Numbered from the stretch's first letter, positions 42,186 to 52,269 are shown. The stretch is DNA of 64,000 bases from Ruminococcus sp. (GCA_019420505.1 JAHZHC010000005.1:44777-108776), one strand, 5' to 3'. Numbers and translations are program-made. Notes: generated by a model from the sequence alone, not told the origin.

Positions 42186-43775
42186 ATGAAAAATAGAATT
42201 ATTGCAATGGTGTCTGCTGTTGTATTATCATTAAGTACTTTTGTTTTCCCGACCTCATTTGATGATAAATCTGTTGTTATCGCTAATGCTGCAACTGATG
42301 CATGGGGTCGTGAGTATGAGGTTTACGGATCGCTTAAATATTGGGATAAGAGCGATGGAACTGTAGGAATAGTTGGCTTTGATATTAATCAATCTGAAGT
42401 TACGATTCCGGATAAAATTAATGGAAAAACGGTTTCGGCTATTGAAAATTATGCTTTCAGAGACGCAGTTCTGGTGAAAGAAATAAAATTACCGGCTTCA
42501 GTAACCTATATTGGAAACAGAGCTTTTTATAACTGCAAAATATTAGAATCAGTAAATATTCCAACTGGTGTGAAATCAATAGGGGACTATGCTTTTAACA
42601 TGTGTTACAATTTAAAAGAAATTAATGTTCCTGGTTCTGTAGAGTCTATTGGTCAGTATTGTTTTGCTGATTCCGGTTTGGTGAATATTATTCTTCCGAA
42701 TAGTGTTAAAGATATCGGATACCGAGCTTTTTTTAATGATGCGGATCTGATAACAGCAGTTATGCCCAAATCAGTTGATTCAATGGGTAAATATGTGTTT
42801 GCTTATTGTAAAAAATTAAAATCAGTTACTTTGCCTGATAACTTGACCTCAATTCCCGATAACTTTTTTGAAAGATGTTGCTCACTTATCGATTTAAAAA
42901 TACCTGAAAGTGTAACATCTATAGGGAGAAAGGCTTTTTATTGCTGTGAAAGCCTTGAGAGTATAATAGTTCCTGAAAATACCGAGACTATTGGCGAATC
43001 GGCTTTTGATATGTGTATCGGATTAAAAAACGTTACTCTTTATGATAATATTACTAAAATTAATAAATATGCTTTTATGAATTGTAAATTGCTTGAAAGT
43101 ATTCATATACCCACAAGTATATCAAAACTTGAAACAAGAACATTTTATGGATGTGAAAGTTTAAAGGAGATTGTTATACCGGGAAATGTAACGGTAATTG
43201 ACAGTAATAATTTCTATGGCTGCACCGGACTGGAAAAAGTTGTTATTAAAGATGGAGTTAAGCAAATTCTAATGAGCGCTTTCAGCGGCTGTACAGGATT
43301 AAAAGAAATGACTGTTCCTAAATCAGTTACTACTTTTGGTACAGACACATTTAAAAATTGCAATCAATTGACATTATTGATTTACAAAAAGACAGTGTCA
43401 GAAACTTATGCAAAGGTTAATAATATTAATTTTAAATATATTGATAATGGCGAGTTGAAATATCAGTTAGCTGATTTACATGACGGAACCTTTGGTATAA
43501 GATTTATTTTGATTGTGGACGAGGAAGATGTTTCAGATGCCGAAAGCGGCAGTGTTTATATTTCTGTTCCTGATCAAGGTGACAGCGGAAAAATAACAAT
43601 TAATAAGGCATATCGAAGTGTCATTGCTTCTGGTAAAACAGTTACTGCCGGTGAAGGAAAAGTATTTTTATTAGGAAAATTTATGGACATACCTGAGGAT
43701 TTACTTGATGGTATAGTTGCTCATTTTAAATTAGGCGATATAACTTATGAACGAACAGTATCTTATTCTATGTAA
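42186..43775 (+). CDS. BspA-type leucine-rich repeat surface protein
   Basis: A 529-residue secreted protein. It starts with a signal peptide (1-35, cleavage near ANAATD). About 14 LRR_5/BspA repeats of 23 residues follow (about 60-405), with the pattern IP.sV..IG..AF..C..L. BspA-type repeats mediate adhesion to host or microbial surfaces in gut bacteria. The last 115 residues (LHDGTFGIRFILIVDEED and following) form a separate beta-rich domain without repeats. There is no LPXTG, transmembrane or dockerin signal, so anchoring is unknown. GGAGGGG precedes the ATG, and the gene has its own promoter and terminator. Confidence 0.9.
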   Translation: MKNRIIAMVSAVVLSLSTFVFPTSFDDKSVVIANAATDAWGREYEVYGSLKYWDKSDGTVGIVGFDINQSEVTIPDKINGKTVSAIENYAFRDAVLVKEIKLPASVTYIGNRAFYNCKILESVNIPTGVKSIGDYAFNMCYNLKEINVPGSVESIGQYCFADSGLVNIILPNSVKDIGYRAFFNDADLITAVMPKSVDSMGKYVFAYCKKLKSVTLPDNLTSIPDNFFERCCSLIDLKIPESVTSIGRKAFYCCESLESIIVPENTETIGESAFDMCIGLKNVTLYDNITKINKYAFMNCKLLESIHIPTSISKLETRTFYGCESLKEIVIPGNVTVIDSNNFYGCTGLEKVVIKDGVKQILMSAFSGCTGLKEMTVPKSVTTFGTDTFKNCNQLTLLIYKKTVSETYAKVNNINFKYIDNGELKYQLADLHDGTFGIRFILIVDEEDVSDAESGSVYISVPDQGDSGKITINKAYRSVIASGKTVTAGEGKVFLLGKFMDIPEDLLDGIVAHFKLGDITYERTVSYSM

Positions 43776-43791
43776 CTGTTAGTATATATTC

Positions 43792-43822
43792 ACGCAGAAT
43801 CTGTCAGGTTCTGCGTTTTTTA
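43792..43822 (+). terminator. Terminator of the LRR gene
   Basis: ACGCAGAA (43792-43799) pairs with TTCTGCGT (43809-43816), followed by TTTTTA. Confidence 0.88.
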
Positions 43823-43827
43823 TTTCG

Positions 43828-43856
43828 TTGACCTTTTCCTGTGAAGGTGTTATAAT
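43828..43856 (+). promoter_or_regulatory. Sigma-A promoter of addA
   Basis: TTGACC (43828-43833), a 17-base spacer, then TATAAT (43851-43856), six bases after the preceding terminator. Confidence 0.82.
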
Positions 43857-43898
43857 AAATTGTATAAGCTGATGATATAATTTAGGAAGGAGACTGTA

Positions 43899-46800
43899 AT
43901 GGCAGTATCTTGGAATGATGATCAATTAGACGCCATAAAAACGACTGATAAAGGCGTTGTTGTATCGGCTGCGGCAGGAAGCGGTAAAACAGCTGTATTG
44001 ATTGAAAGAACTATACGCATTTTAATAGATGAAGAAAAAAAGGTACCGGCTGACAAACTTCTTGCTGTTACTTTTACAAAAGACGCTACAAATCAAATGA
44101 GAGATAAATTGTCATCTGCTCTTGAAAAAAAGCTGAATGAAGACCCTGATAATACATGGATTCAAAAACAGCAGGATAATTTGAATTTGGCAAAAATCAA
44201 TACAATTAATGCATTTTGTCTTGATCTCGTGAAAAGTAATATACATAATTTTGATTTGCAAAGCGGAATTAAAATAATTGATGAAACAGGAGCAAATGTT
44301 ATAGTTAATAAAGCGTTAAAAAATGCTTTTGATTATTATTTTGAAAAAGAACCGCACCTAATGAGTTTTTTGATTGATAAATTAACTGACAACAGTCAAA
44401 ATGCACTGGAGTGTATTGTTAAAGATATGTATGCTTTTCTTCGTTCTTTGCCTTTTCCGGAAAGATGGGCTAACGATATAAGCAGCACTTTAAGACAATG
44501 TAAAAGTTTGGACTTATATACCAATATTGTGTTAAATGATTATCTTGGCAAAATAAATAAAGCGTGTAAAAAATCAGACTATGCAATATATCTTTTAGAA
44601 CGTTTTCACAATATAGATAAGAAGAATAAAGAGTTATTTTTTGCTGATAGAAAACTTATTTATGATATACATGACATGCTTGAAAAGGGTAAATGGGTTG
44701 ACATATATGACAGTTTTAATTCTTTAAAATTCAGTTCTTCAAGAATTACTTTGAAATTAGCGGATAATGAGCCTGAAGGTGAGGTTTCACTTCAATCTGC
44801 TATTATTGACAGCCTAAGAGCTTTGAGGAAAGAGTATATGACGATATTTAAAAATATCGTTTCGGATATGAAGAAAACAGGACGTAATTTATCTGAAGAT
44901 TTATTTATTTCAGCAGATGTTTTCGATGGCTTGTATAAGCTTTGTGTAAAAACTGAAGAATTTGCTTGGGATACAAAAACAGAAATGAATTCACTTGAAT
45001 TTTCTGATGTAGAAATGATGGCAATAAAGCTACTTGTCCGTGAAACAGATAATGGAATTACAAGAACCGAGCTTGCAGAAGAAATTGTAAGAAATCATGA
45101 TTATCAGGTAATTCTTATAGATGAATTTCAGGATGTAAATAATCTTCAGGAATTGATTTTTAAGGCTATATCTGATACTGATGATTTATCGGTTATGGGA
45201 AAAAATGTTTTTGTTGTGGGAGATGTTAAGCAATCTATTTATCGTTTCAGGCAATCTAATCCCTTGCTTTTTTTGAATGCAAAACAAATGGCAGGAGATG
45301 AAAATGTTTCACATCTCAAATCTGTTCAGCTGAAAAGAAACTACAGAAGCAGAAAAAATGTTATTGATTATGTGAACTTTACATTTTCATTGCTCATGAG
45401 TGATTCTGTTGGCGAAATAGAATACGATGATGATGAAAAATTACAGTTGGGTGCAGAGTATAAGAATGTTGATTTCGACACTGAAATAATGCTTGTTAAA
45501 GACGATAATATTCTATCAGCTGAAAAGTCAGACGATGAAAATATATATTCAGAAAATTTAACTTTTGAAAATGAACATTTTGTAGTCGCAAAACGAATAA
45601 AAGAAATGTACGATAATAAGTGTATGGTGGAAGATAACGGTGTAAAAAGACAATGCCGTCCTTCTGATTTTTGTGTGCTGTCAAGAGGTAAAAAGGACGG
45701 TTTGCAAATAGCTAAAGCTTTAGAAGCAGTGGGCCTGAAGGCTTTTTCTGAAGAGACAAATGGATATCTGCGTTCAAGAGAAATTGCAGTAATGACTAAT
45801 CTTCTTAAGGTAATTGACAACCCGATGCAGGATATTCCAATGGTGTCTGTTATGATGTCACCTGTGTTTGGCTTTTCAGCAGATGAAACAGCTGAAGTCA
45901 GATTATTATGCAGAGATGAAAATGGAAATTATACGAAGAGGATTTATCAGGCTATCAATACGATAAGTAATAATTCGGATAATGTTAAAAACGCAGGAGA
46001 GTTATATTTTAAGGACAGATCTCTGGAAGTGAAGTGCGTGTATGCTGTTAATCTTATAAAAAAGCTTAGATTCTATTCATCTTCTTTAACTCTGGAACAT
46101 CTTATAAGAAAAATATATGATGAAACTGACTTTTTCGCAGTTGCTTCAGCCTTTGAAAACAGCAAGCAAAAAAGAGCAAATCTCAGATTGTTGTTAGAAT
46201 ATGCTTCATCATATGAGAGAAATTCCAACGGCGGAATTTCTGGATTTTTAAGATATTTAGATTCTGCTTCTAAAAGCGGAGGTGATTTTAAGCAAGCTGT
46301 TACTGTGACCGAAAGCAGTGATTCGGTTATTGTAAAAACAATTCATAAATCAAAGGGACTTGAATATCCTTTTGTATTTCTTTGCGGACTTTCTAAGAAG
46401 TTTAATTTAAGAGATACATCAAAAAGGGTTTTGTTTAATGAAAACTTTGGCGCTGCAATGAAAATATCAAATCATAATGAACTTTCAATAACAGAACCAA
46501 TTAATTATAAGGCTCAGAAGATTATAGGTTTAAACGAAACCCTTAGTGAAGAGTTGCGTCTGCTATATGTTGCAATGACAAGAGCAAAGGAAAAATTGTT
46601 TATTGTTTTGAATCTCCGACATGGATCAAGAAGTGATCTGGATGACTATGTTATGATCAGAAATAAAGCGCATGATATATCTGAATCAGCCGGAATTAAT
46701 CCTACATTAGTCAAGGAGTGTAAGAATTTTTCCCAATGGATTTATATGACCTTGTTATGTGCAGAAGATAATGAGATTCTATTGAATGAAGTTCAAGTTG

Positions 46801-47603
46801 ACTGTGAACTTCCCAGAATTGCAATGGAATCTAAAATAACTTTTAAAATTTATGATAGTTTTTATAGTGATAATAACCCTAAAAGCAATTTTATCAAGAT
46901 TAATCCCATACAAGAAAAAGTTGATGAACTTAAAAGAAAGTATAAATTTAACTATTCTTCAGATGAGTTGAATATACCCGCAAAAATGACAGTGACTGAA
47001 ATTGTAAGCAATGAAAGGGAAGAGGAGTTGGGTGAACAAAATCCTGAATTTTATCCTCAGCTGCCACGACTTTATGAAGAAATTACAAAGCTTACTGCAT
47101 CAGAAAAGGGTACATATACACATTTATTTATGGAGCTGGCTGATTATGAAAATGCATCTGTAAGTGTTAAAAATGAGCTTGAAAGACTATACAATGAGGG
47201 ATTTCTGACCGAAAAAGAGAAAAACGGCGTTTATATTGATGCTCTTAATAAGTTTTTTGCCGGTGATTTTTATAAAAGGATAAATAACAGCAAAAATGTT
47301 ATGAGAGAAAAACGTTTTCTTGTTAATTTTAAGGATATACAAGTCAGCAGTAAATATCAGAATTATATAACCGGAAATGGTATGCTGCAGGGTATAGCAG
47401 ATTGTATATTTGAAGAAAATGGCGGTTATGTTCTTGTTGACTATAAAACTGATAATTTTAAAGAATCCTCTGAACTTTTGAAATATAAAACTCAGCTTGA
47501 ACTCTATAAAGCTGCTTTGGATCTGATTTTAGATGCACCGATAAAAAGCTGTTATATATATTCATTTAAATTGGCAAAGGGTGTAGAAATACCAATGGTT
47601 TAG
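43899..47603 (+). CDS. addA: ATP-dependent helicase/nuclease subunit A (AddA)
   Basis: AddA is the helicase-nuclease half of AddAB, which resects double-strand breaks and regulates cutting at Chi. The 1234-residue protein has Walker A AAAGSGKT at 25-32, motif II LIDEFQD, motif VI LRLLYVAMTRAKEKL, and a C-terminal RecB-type nuclease domain with D1168 (GIADCIF), D1181 and K1183 (VLVDYKTD). All needed catalytic residues are therefore present. AAGGAGA precedes the ATG. Usually addB lies immediately upstream; here a surface-protein gene and a terminator precede it, and addB is not in the window. Confidence 0.95.
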   Translation: MAVSWNDDQLDAIKTTDKGVVVSAAAGSGKTAVLIERTIRILIDEEKKVPADKLLAVTFTKDATNQMRDKLSSALEKKLNEDPDNTWIQKQQDNLNLAKINTINAFCLDLVKSNIHNFDLQSGIKIIDETGANVIVNKALKNAFDYYFEKEPHLMSFLIDKLTDNSQNALECIVKDMYAFLRSLPFPERWANDISSTLRQCKSLDLYTNIVLNDYLGKINKACKKSDYAIYLLERFHNIDKKNKELFFADRKLIYDIHDMLEKGKWVDIYDSFNSLKFSSSRITLKLADNEPEGEVSLQSAIIDSLRALRKEYMTIFKNIVSDMKKTGRNLSEDLFISADVFDGLYKLCVKTEEFAWDTKTEMNSLEFSDVEMMAIKLLVRETDNGITRTELAEEIVRNHDYQVILIDEFQDVNNLQELIFKAISDTDDLSVMGKNVFVVGDVKQSIYRFRQSNPLLFLNAKQMAGDENVSHLKSVQLKRNYRSRKNVIDYVNFTFSLLMSDSVGEIEYDDDEKLQLGAEYKNVDFDTEIMLVKDDNILSAEKSDDENIYSENLTFENEHFVVAKRIKEMYDNKCMVEDNGVKRQCRPSDFCVLSRGKKDGLQIAKALEAVGLKAFSEETNGYLRSREIAVMTNLLKVIDNPMQDIPMVSVMMSPVFGFSADETAEVRLLCRDENGNYTKRIYQAINTISNNSDNVKNAGELYFKDRSLEVKCVYAVNLIKKLRFYSSSLTLEHLIRKIYDETDFFAVASAFENSKQKRANLRLLLEYASSYERNSNGGISGFLRYLDSASKSGGDFKQAVTVTESSDSVIVKTIHKSKGLEYPFVFLCGLSKKFNLRDTSKRVLFNENFGAAMKISNHNELSITEPINYKAQKIIGLNETLSEELRLLYVAMTRAKEKLFIVLNLRHGSRSDLDDYVMIRNKAHDISESAGINPTLVKECKNFSQWIYMTLLCAEDNEILLNEVQVDCELPRIAMESKITFKIYDSFYSDNNPKSNFIKINPIQEKVDELKRKYKFNYSSDELNIPAKMTVTEIVSNEREEELGEQNPEFYPQLPRLYEEITKLTASEKGTYTHLFMELADYENASVSVKNELERLYNEGFLTEKEKNGVYIDALNKFFAGDFYKRINNSKNVMREKRFLVNFKDIQVSSKYQNYITGNGMLQGIADCIFEENGGYVLVDYKTDNFKESSELLKYKTQLELYKAALDLILDAPIKSCYIYSFKLAKGVEIPMV

Positions 47604-47626
47604 ACTATAGCATCTTGTTATTTTCC

Positions 47627-47655
47627 TTGCTTTTATTATGTATATATGATATAAT
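47627..47655 (+). promoter_or_regulatory. Sigma-A promoter of glmS
   Basis: TTGCTT (47627-47632), a 17-base spacer, then TATAAT (47650-47655). The 50-base leader is too short for a glmS ribozyme. Confidence 0.7.
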
Positions 47656-47706
47656 ATAAAAGTATTTAAAATATTTAATCCGTTGATATATGAAAGGAGT
47701 TTCGTT

Positions 47707-49527
47707 ATGTGCGGAATAGTTGGTTATATCGGAAAAAAGGATTGTACAAAAATTTTGCTTGACTCATTGTCAAAGCTTGAATACAGAGGATATGATTCTG
47801 CCGGAATTGCTGTTTTTGAAAACGAAGAAATAAAAGTCGAAAAAACAAAAGGCAGAATTGCTCAGCTTGAAGAAAAAATCCATAGAAATGGATGGATTAA
47901 CGGAAACTGTGGAATAGGACATACAAGATGGGCAACTCATGGTGAACCGTCAGATGTAAATTCACATCCTCATGGAAATGCAAATATATCTATAGTTCAT
48001 AATGGAATTATTGAAAACTATGGAAAGATAAAGGCTTTTCTTGAAACTAAAGGATATATTTTTGAAAGCCAGACTGATACCGAAACAGTTGCGAAATTGT
48101 TGGATTATTATTATAACGGCGATCCGATCGATACAATTAAAAACGTTATAAGCGATATAGAGGGCTCTTATGCTCTGGGAATTCTTTTTAAGGATTTTCC
48201 TAACAAAATCTATGCAGTCAGAAAAGATTCTCCACTTATTGTTGGGGTTGGAGATGATGAAGCATTTATTGCTTCGGATATTCCTGCTTTTTTAAAGTTT
48301 ACTAATAAATATTATCTGTTGGAAACAAATGAAATTGTTGTCTTGGAAGACGGTAAAGCCGAGATATTTGATAAGCATGGTTTTGCTGTTGAAAAAGAAC
48401 TGTTGATTGCAGATTGGGATATGGAAGCCGCTGAAAAAGGCGGATATGAGCATTTTATGCTTAAAGAAATAAATGAACAGCCGTCAGCAGTTTCGGCTAC
48501 TATATCACCGAGAATTTCAGACGGTATGCCAAATCTTGAAGAATGCGGTTTGACTTTGGAAAAGCTTAATTCATATTCAAATATATTTGTTGTTGCCTGC
48601 GGAACAGCTATGCATGCCGGATTGGTTGGAAAATATGTAATAGAACAAATAGGGAAAATTCCTGTTACAGTAGATGTTGCATCTGAGTTCAGATATAGAA
48701 ATCCTATAATATCTGATAAGGATTTAGTAATAGTAGTTTCACAGTCTGGTGAAACGGCAGATACACTCGAAGCTTTAAGGCTTTCAAAGAAGATGGGTGC
48801 CGATACCTTAGCAATTGTAAACGTAGTTGGTTCCTCTATTTCAAGAGAAGCCGATATGGTAATTTATACTCATGCGGGATTAGAAATTTCAGTTGCCTCA
48901 ACCAAGGCATACAGTGTTCAGATCGCTGTATTTTATCTGCTTGCCTTTGAGCTTGCTTATGCAAAAGGAGCAATTTCTAAGGAAGAATGTATGCGTCTCA
49001 CCAAAGAGTTGGAAAGTGTTCCTTCAATGCTTGAAATAGTTTTAAAACAGGACGTTATATGCAAATATGTTGCGTCAACATTAGTGAATGCTGAAAACCT
49101 TCTTTATATAGGAAGAGGTCTTGACTATGCTATGTCAATGGAAGGTTCTCTTAAATTAAAGGAAATTTCATATATTCATTCTGAATCTTATGCAGCAGGT
49201 GAACTAAAACACGGAACAATATCTCTTGTTACTGACGCTATGCCTGTGATTGCAGTGGCAACCCAGCGTAATCTTTTTGATAAAACCGTTAGTAACGCAA
49301 AAGAAGTTAAAGCAAGAGGCGGAAAAGTGATCTTTGTAACCCATAACTATATTAATGTGGACGATGATATCGCTGATTATAAAATCGGACTTCCGACAAT
49401 AGATGACCTGCTTATGCCTATGCTGACCGTTGTACCGCTTCAGCTGATTGCTTATTATACCTCTGTGCTGAGAGGTAATGATGTTGATAAACCAAGAAAT
49501 TTAGCAAAATCAGTTACAGTTGAATAG
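47707..49527 (+). CDS. glmS: Glutamine-fructose-6-phosphate aminotransferase (isomerizing)
   Basis: Makes glucosamine 6-phosphate for peptidoglycan. The 606-residue protein begins Met-Cys-Gly, so Cys2 is the N-terminal nucleophile after Met removal. The glutaminase domain (1-240) carries LEYRGYDSAG, GHTRWATHG and HNGIIENY. Two SIS domains follow, with VACGTAMHAG, SQSGETADTLEAL and the C-terminal PRNLAKSVTVE. The ATG at 47707 is set by AAAGGAG and by the required Cys2; an ATG eight codons upstream would bury the nucleophile. No glmS ribozyme is present. Confidence 0.97.
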   Translation: MCGIVGYIGKKDCTKILLDSLSKLEYRGYDSAGIAVFENEEIKVEKTKGRIAQLEEKIHRNGWINGNCGIGHTRWATHGEPSDVNSHPHGNANISIVHNGIIENYGKIKAFLETKGYIFESQTDTETVAKLLDYYYNGDPIDTIKNVISDIEGSYALGILFKDFPNKIYAVRKDSPLIVGVGDDEAFIASDIPAFLKFTNKYYLLETNEIVVLEDGKAEIFDKHGFAVEKELLIADWDMEAAEKGGYEHFMLKEINEQPSAVSATISPRISDGMPNLEECGLTLEKLNSYSNIFVVACGTAMHAGLVGKYVIEQIGKIPVTVDVASEFRYRNPIISDKDLVIVVSQSGETADTLEALRLSKKMGADTLAIVNVVGSSISREADMVIYTHAGLEISVASTKAYSVQIAVFYLLAFELAYAKGAISKEECMRLTKELESVPSMLEIVLKQDVICKYVASTLVNAENLLYIGRGLDYAMSMEGSLKLKEISYIHSESYAAGELKHGTISLVTDAMPVIAVATQRNLFDKTVSNAKEVKARGGKVIFVTHNYINVDDDIADYKIGLPTIDDLLMPMLTVVPLQLIAYYTSVLRGNDVDKPRNLAKSVTVE

Positions 49528-49534
49528 AGGTATT

Positions 49535-50182
49535 ATGGGAAAATATAAAGCGTATATATTTGACTTTGATTTGACTCTTGCTGATTCTTCAAAGGGTATT
49601 TTAATGTGTTTTAAACATACATTATCTGAATTCGGTTATTTTGTACCAAGTGATGAAGAAATTTATAAAACGATTGGTATGACTTTAGTGGACGCTTTTG
49701 ATTTGTTGACCGGAATTTCTGATAATCCTGAAAGAGAAGAAATGAGATCGGTATATGTAAAAAAAGCCGATGAAGTAATGGTCAAAAATACTTTTTTCTA
49801 TGAAAATACTTTGGCAATATTACAAACTTTAAAGAATGCAGGGCTGAAGGTTGGGATTGTTTCCACAAAATTCAGATATAGAATTGAAGATACTTTCAAG
49901 TATCAGGCAGGTTCTTTTCCTGTTGACGAAATAATTGGCGGGGAAGATGTGTCAAATGCTAAGCCGTCACCTGACGGACTTAATTTAATGATTGATCGTT
50001 TGGGAATGAATAAGTGCGATGTGCTGTATATTGGTGACAGCTATATTGACGCTGAAACTGCATACAATGCAGAAGTTGACTTTGCCGGAGTTACTACAGG
50101 ATCAACATCAAAAAGTGATTTTCAAAAATATCCGCATATATATGTCGGAAAAGACTTATTGGATATTTTTACAGCTATTTAG
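49535..50182 (+). CDS. HAD-family hydrolase, phosphoglycolate phosphatase-like
   Basis: A 215-residue haloacid dehalogenase-type phosphatase with motif I DFDLTLADSS (10-19), motif II Ser in GIVSTKFR, motif III Lys in NAKPSPDGL, and motif IV YIGDSYIDAE. The helical cap between motifs I and II fits class C1, as in Gph/PgmB. The substrate is unspecified. It starts seven bases after glmS at an ATG preceded by AGAGG; an earlier TTG overlapping glmS is less likely. Co-transcription with glmS suggests sugar-phosphate metabolism, an inference. Confidence 0.88.
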   Translation: MGKYKAYIFDFDLTLADSSKGILMCFKHTLSEFGYFVPSDEEIYKTIGMTLVDAFDLLTGISDNPEREEMRSVYVKKADEVMVKNTFFYENTLAILQTLKNAGLKVGIVSTKFRYRIEDTFKYQAGSFPVDEIIGGEDVSNAKPSPDGLNLMIDRLGMNKCDVLYIGDSYIDAETAYNAEVDFAGVTTGSTSKSDFQKYPHIYVGKDLLDIFTAI

Positions 50183-50225
50183 TAAAAATAGTGTTAATAC
50201 AATATTAATAATCAGTGTATTTCAC

Positions 50226-50254
50226 TTGATAATCTTGCTGAAAAATGTTATAAT
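50226..50254 (+). promoter_or_regulatory. Sigma-A promoter of the yicC-gmk-priA cluster
   Basis: TTGATA (50226-50231), a 17-base spacer ending in TGT, then TATAAT (50249-50254), 34 bases before yicC. Confidence 0.82.
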
Positions 50255-50288
50255 AAAAGATATTCTTTGTTAGGAAGGAAAAATATAA

Positions 50289-51167
50289 ATGATTAAAAGT
50301 ATGACGGGCTTCGGAAGAGAGCGTTGTATTCTTGACAACCGTGAAATATTAGTTGAAATACGTTCAGTAAATCATAGATATTTTGAGTTTTCTGCTCGTA
50401 CTCCAAAAGCTTATGGCTATCTTGATGAAAAACTTAAAGCCTTTCTTAAAAATGATATTTCAAGAGGAAAAATAGAAGTATCTGTATTAATTTATAATCA
50501 GGAAGGTACAAGCGCTCAGATTGAAGTTAATAAAGAAATTGCTCTTGGTTATATTGATGCGCTAAGGAATTCAGCTGAGGAGCTTGATCTTGAAGATGAT
50601 TTAACATTATCTAACATAATGCGTCTGCCTGATATTTTCACTGTTGTTAAAGTCAGTGAAGATGAAGAGGTAATTTGGAATCAGGTGAAATCTGCTGCTG
50701 AAAAGGCTTTGGAGCGTTTTGTCGATATGCGTGTGACTGAGGGTATGAAGATGTATGACGATATTGTCTCAAGATTGAATTTTCTTGAAGATTCCGTCGG
50801 AAAGATTGAGGTCCAGTCACCAAATACTGCTAAGGCATATGAAGAAAGACTATATGCAAAAATTAAGGAAATGCTTGCCGACAGAAATATTGATGAACAA
50901 AGAATTGTTACCGAGGTTGCTGTTTTTTCTGAAAAAACAGCAATAGATGAAGAAACTGTAAGACTTAGGAGTCATATTTCTCAGTTCAGAAATCTGATAA
51001 ACAGTGATGAACCGGTTGGAAGAAAGCTTGACTTTTTAGTGCAGGAGCTTAATCGTGAAGTTAATACAATAGGTTCTAAGGCTCAGGATTTGTATATTAC
51101 TAAGCTTGTAGTTGATATGAAGTCTGAAATAGAAAAAATCAGAGAGCAAATTCAGAATATAGAATAA
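50289..51167 (+). CDS. YicC/YloC-family endoribonuclease
   Basis: The YicC family, related to stress-induced proteins, has been shown to be an endoribonuclease in both Escherichia coli and Bacillus. The 292-residue protein has the N-terminal MIKSMTGFGRE, then VEIRSVNHRYFE and the C-terminal KLDFLVQELNREVNTIGSKA signature. AAGGAA precedes the start. It opens the conserved yloC-remA-gmk-rpoZ-priA order of Bacillus. Confidence 0.94.
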   Translation: MIKSMTGFGRERCILDNREILVEIRSVNHRYFEFSARTPKAYGYLDEKLKAFLKNDISRGKIEVSVLIYNQEGTSAQIEVNKEIALGYIDALRNSAEELDLEDDLTLSNIMRLPDIFTVVKVSEDEEVIWNQVKSAAEKALERFVDMRVTEGMKMYDDIVSRLNFLEDSVGKIEVQSPNTAKAYEERLYAKIKEMLADRNIDEQRIVTEVAVFSEKTAIDEETVRLRSHISQFRNLINSDEPVGRKLDFLVQELNREVNTIGSKAQDLYITKLVVDMKSEIEKIREQIQNIE

Positions 51168-51181
51168 TTCGGAGGTCGTAT

Positions 51182-51442
51182 ATGCAGCTTTTGAATATAG
51201 GATTTGGAAATATGGTTTCATCGGAGCGTATAATAGCAATTGTTTCTCCTGATTCAGCACCAATAAAACGCCTTATACAAGAAGCAAAAGATAAAGGTTC
51301 AATAATTGATGCAACTTATGGAAGGAGAACAAGAGCGGTAATAATCATGGACAGCGATCATGTTATTCTTTCTGCCGTTTTGCCAGAAACAGTAGCCGGA
51401 CGTCTTGACACTGACGAGGAGGATAATAAAAATGATCAGTAA
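51182..51442 (+). CDS. remA: Extracellular matrix regulator RemA (DUF370)
   Basis: RemA activates biofilm matrix and osmoprotection genes in Bacillus and forms DNA-wrapping rings. The 86-residue product shows MQLLNIGFGNMVS, a SPDSAPIKRLIQEAK helix and ATYGRRTRAVIIMDS, with the Arg pair that contacts DNA. Length is normal. GGAGG precedes the ATG. Its final codons carry the ribosome site of gmk. Confidence 0.94.
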   Translation: MQLLNIGFGNMVSSERIIAIVSPDSAPIKRLIQEAKDKGSIIDATYGRRTRAVIIMDSDHVILSAVLPETVAGRLDTDEEDNKNDQ

Positions 51443-52070
51443 TTCAAAATTATTAGTTATATCTGCTCCGTCAGGATGTGGTAAGGGCACTGTGCTGTCG
51501 GAAGTCTTTAAAGAAAAGAAAGTATATTATTCAATATCATGTACTACCAGAAATCCACGTGAAAATGAGCAGGACGGTGTGCATTATTCTTTCATTGATG
51601 ATAAAACATTTGAAGATATGATAAGTAAAAATCAATTTTTAGAGCATGCAGGTTTTGTCGGGCATTATTATGGAACACCGTTGAATCCGGTAATTGAAAA
51701 TCTTAAAAACGGTGTTGACGTTGTTCTTGAAATAGAAACTCAGGGTGCCTTTCAGGTGAAAGAAGCAATGCCTGAGGCAATTTTAATTTTTATACTTCCG
51801 CCGTCAATCGCAGAAATTGAAAGACGATTGAAAAAGCGAGGTACCGAAAAAGAAGAAGTTATTGCAAAAAGAGTTTCTGAAGCAAAAGGCGAAATTGAAA
51901 AATCTTATCTTTATGATTATGTAATTATGAATGATGCTCTTGAGGATGCAGTTAATGATTTTGTTACGATATTAGATTCAGTAAAAAATGAAAATAAAAA
52001 TGCTGATAAATTCAAATCTGAAAATGAAGAAATAAAAAAAATGATAGATGAGGTGCTAAAAAATGCTTAG
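51432..52070 (+). CDS. gmk: Guanylate kinase
   Basis: Phosphorylates GMP to GDP with ATP. The 212-residue protein has the P-loop SAPSGCGKGTV (10-20), SCTTRNPRENEQDGVHY for GMP binding and an LKKRGTEKEE lid. The ATG at 51432 is chosen by GAGGAGG upstream; it overlaps remA by 11 bases, which implies coupling. A lysine- and glutamate-rich C-terminal tail extends beyond the core. Confidence 0.96.
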   Translation: MISNSKLLVISAPSGCGKGTVLSEVFKEKKVYYSISCTTRNPRENEQDGVHYSFIDDKTFEDMISKNQFLEHAGFVGHYYGTPLNPVIENLKNGVDVVLEIETQGAFQVKEAMPEAILIFILPPSIAEIERRLKKRGTEKEEVIAKRVSEAKGEIEKSYLYDYVIMNDALEDAVNDFVTILDSVKNENKNADKFKSENEEIKKMIDEVLKNA

Positions 52071-52269
52071 ACCAGCAGTAGTTCAAATTTTAAAAAATAA
52101 TGAAAGTTATTATTCGCTTGTAATAGCTGTTGCTAAAAGAGCAAGGGCTATTACCGATAATGCCAGCGAAAACAAGGTTATATTAAATGAAAAGCCTGTA
52201 AAAACAGCAGTAGAAGAATTTGCTTCGGGAGAATATAGATTTATCGAGGATATAAGCCTCAGAAGCTGA
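52063..52269 (+). CDS. rpoZ: RNA polymerase omega subunit
   Basis: Omega assists assembly of RNA polymerase and binds ppGpp together with beta-prime in some bacteria. The 68-residue product matches Firmicute omega: MLRPAVVQIL, then YYSLVIAVAKRARAI and a C-terminal KPVKTAVEEFASGEYRFIE. It overlaps the end of gmk by eight bases. Its position between gmk and priA is conserved. Confidence 0.94.
   Translation: MLRPAVVQILKNNESYYSLVIAVAKRARAITDNASENKVILNEKPVKTAVEEFASGEYRFIEDISLRS

Noticed and set aside
47604..47706. glmS ribozyme upstream of glmS
   Set aside because: The leader after the predicted start site is only about 50 bases and has none of the ribozyme core, so glmS is not ribozyme-controlled here.
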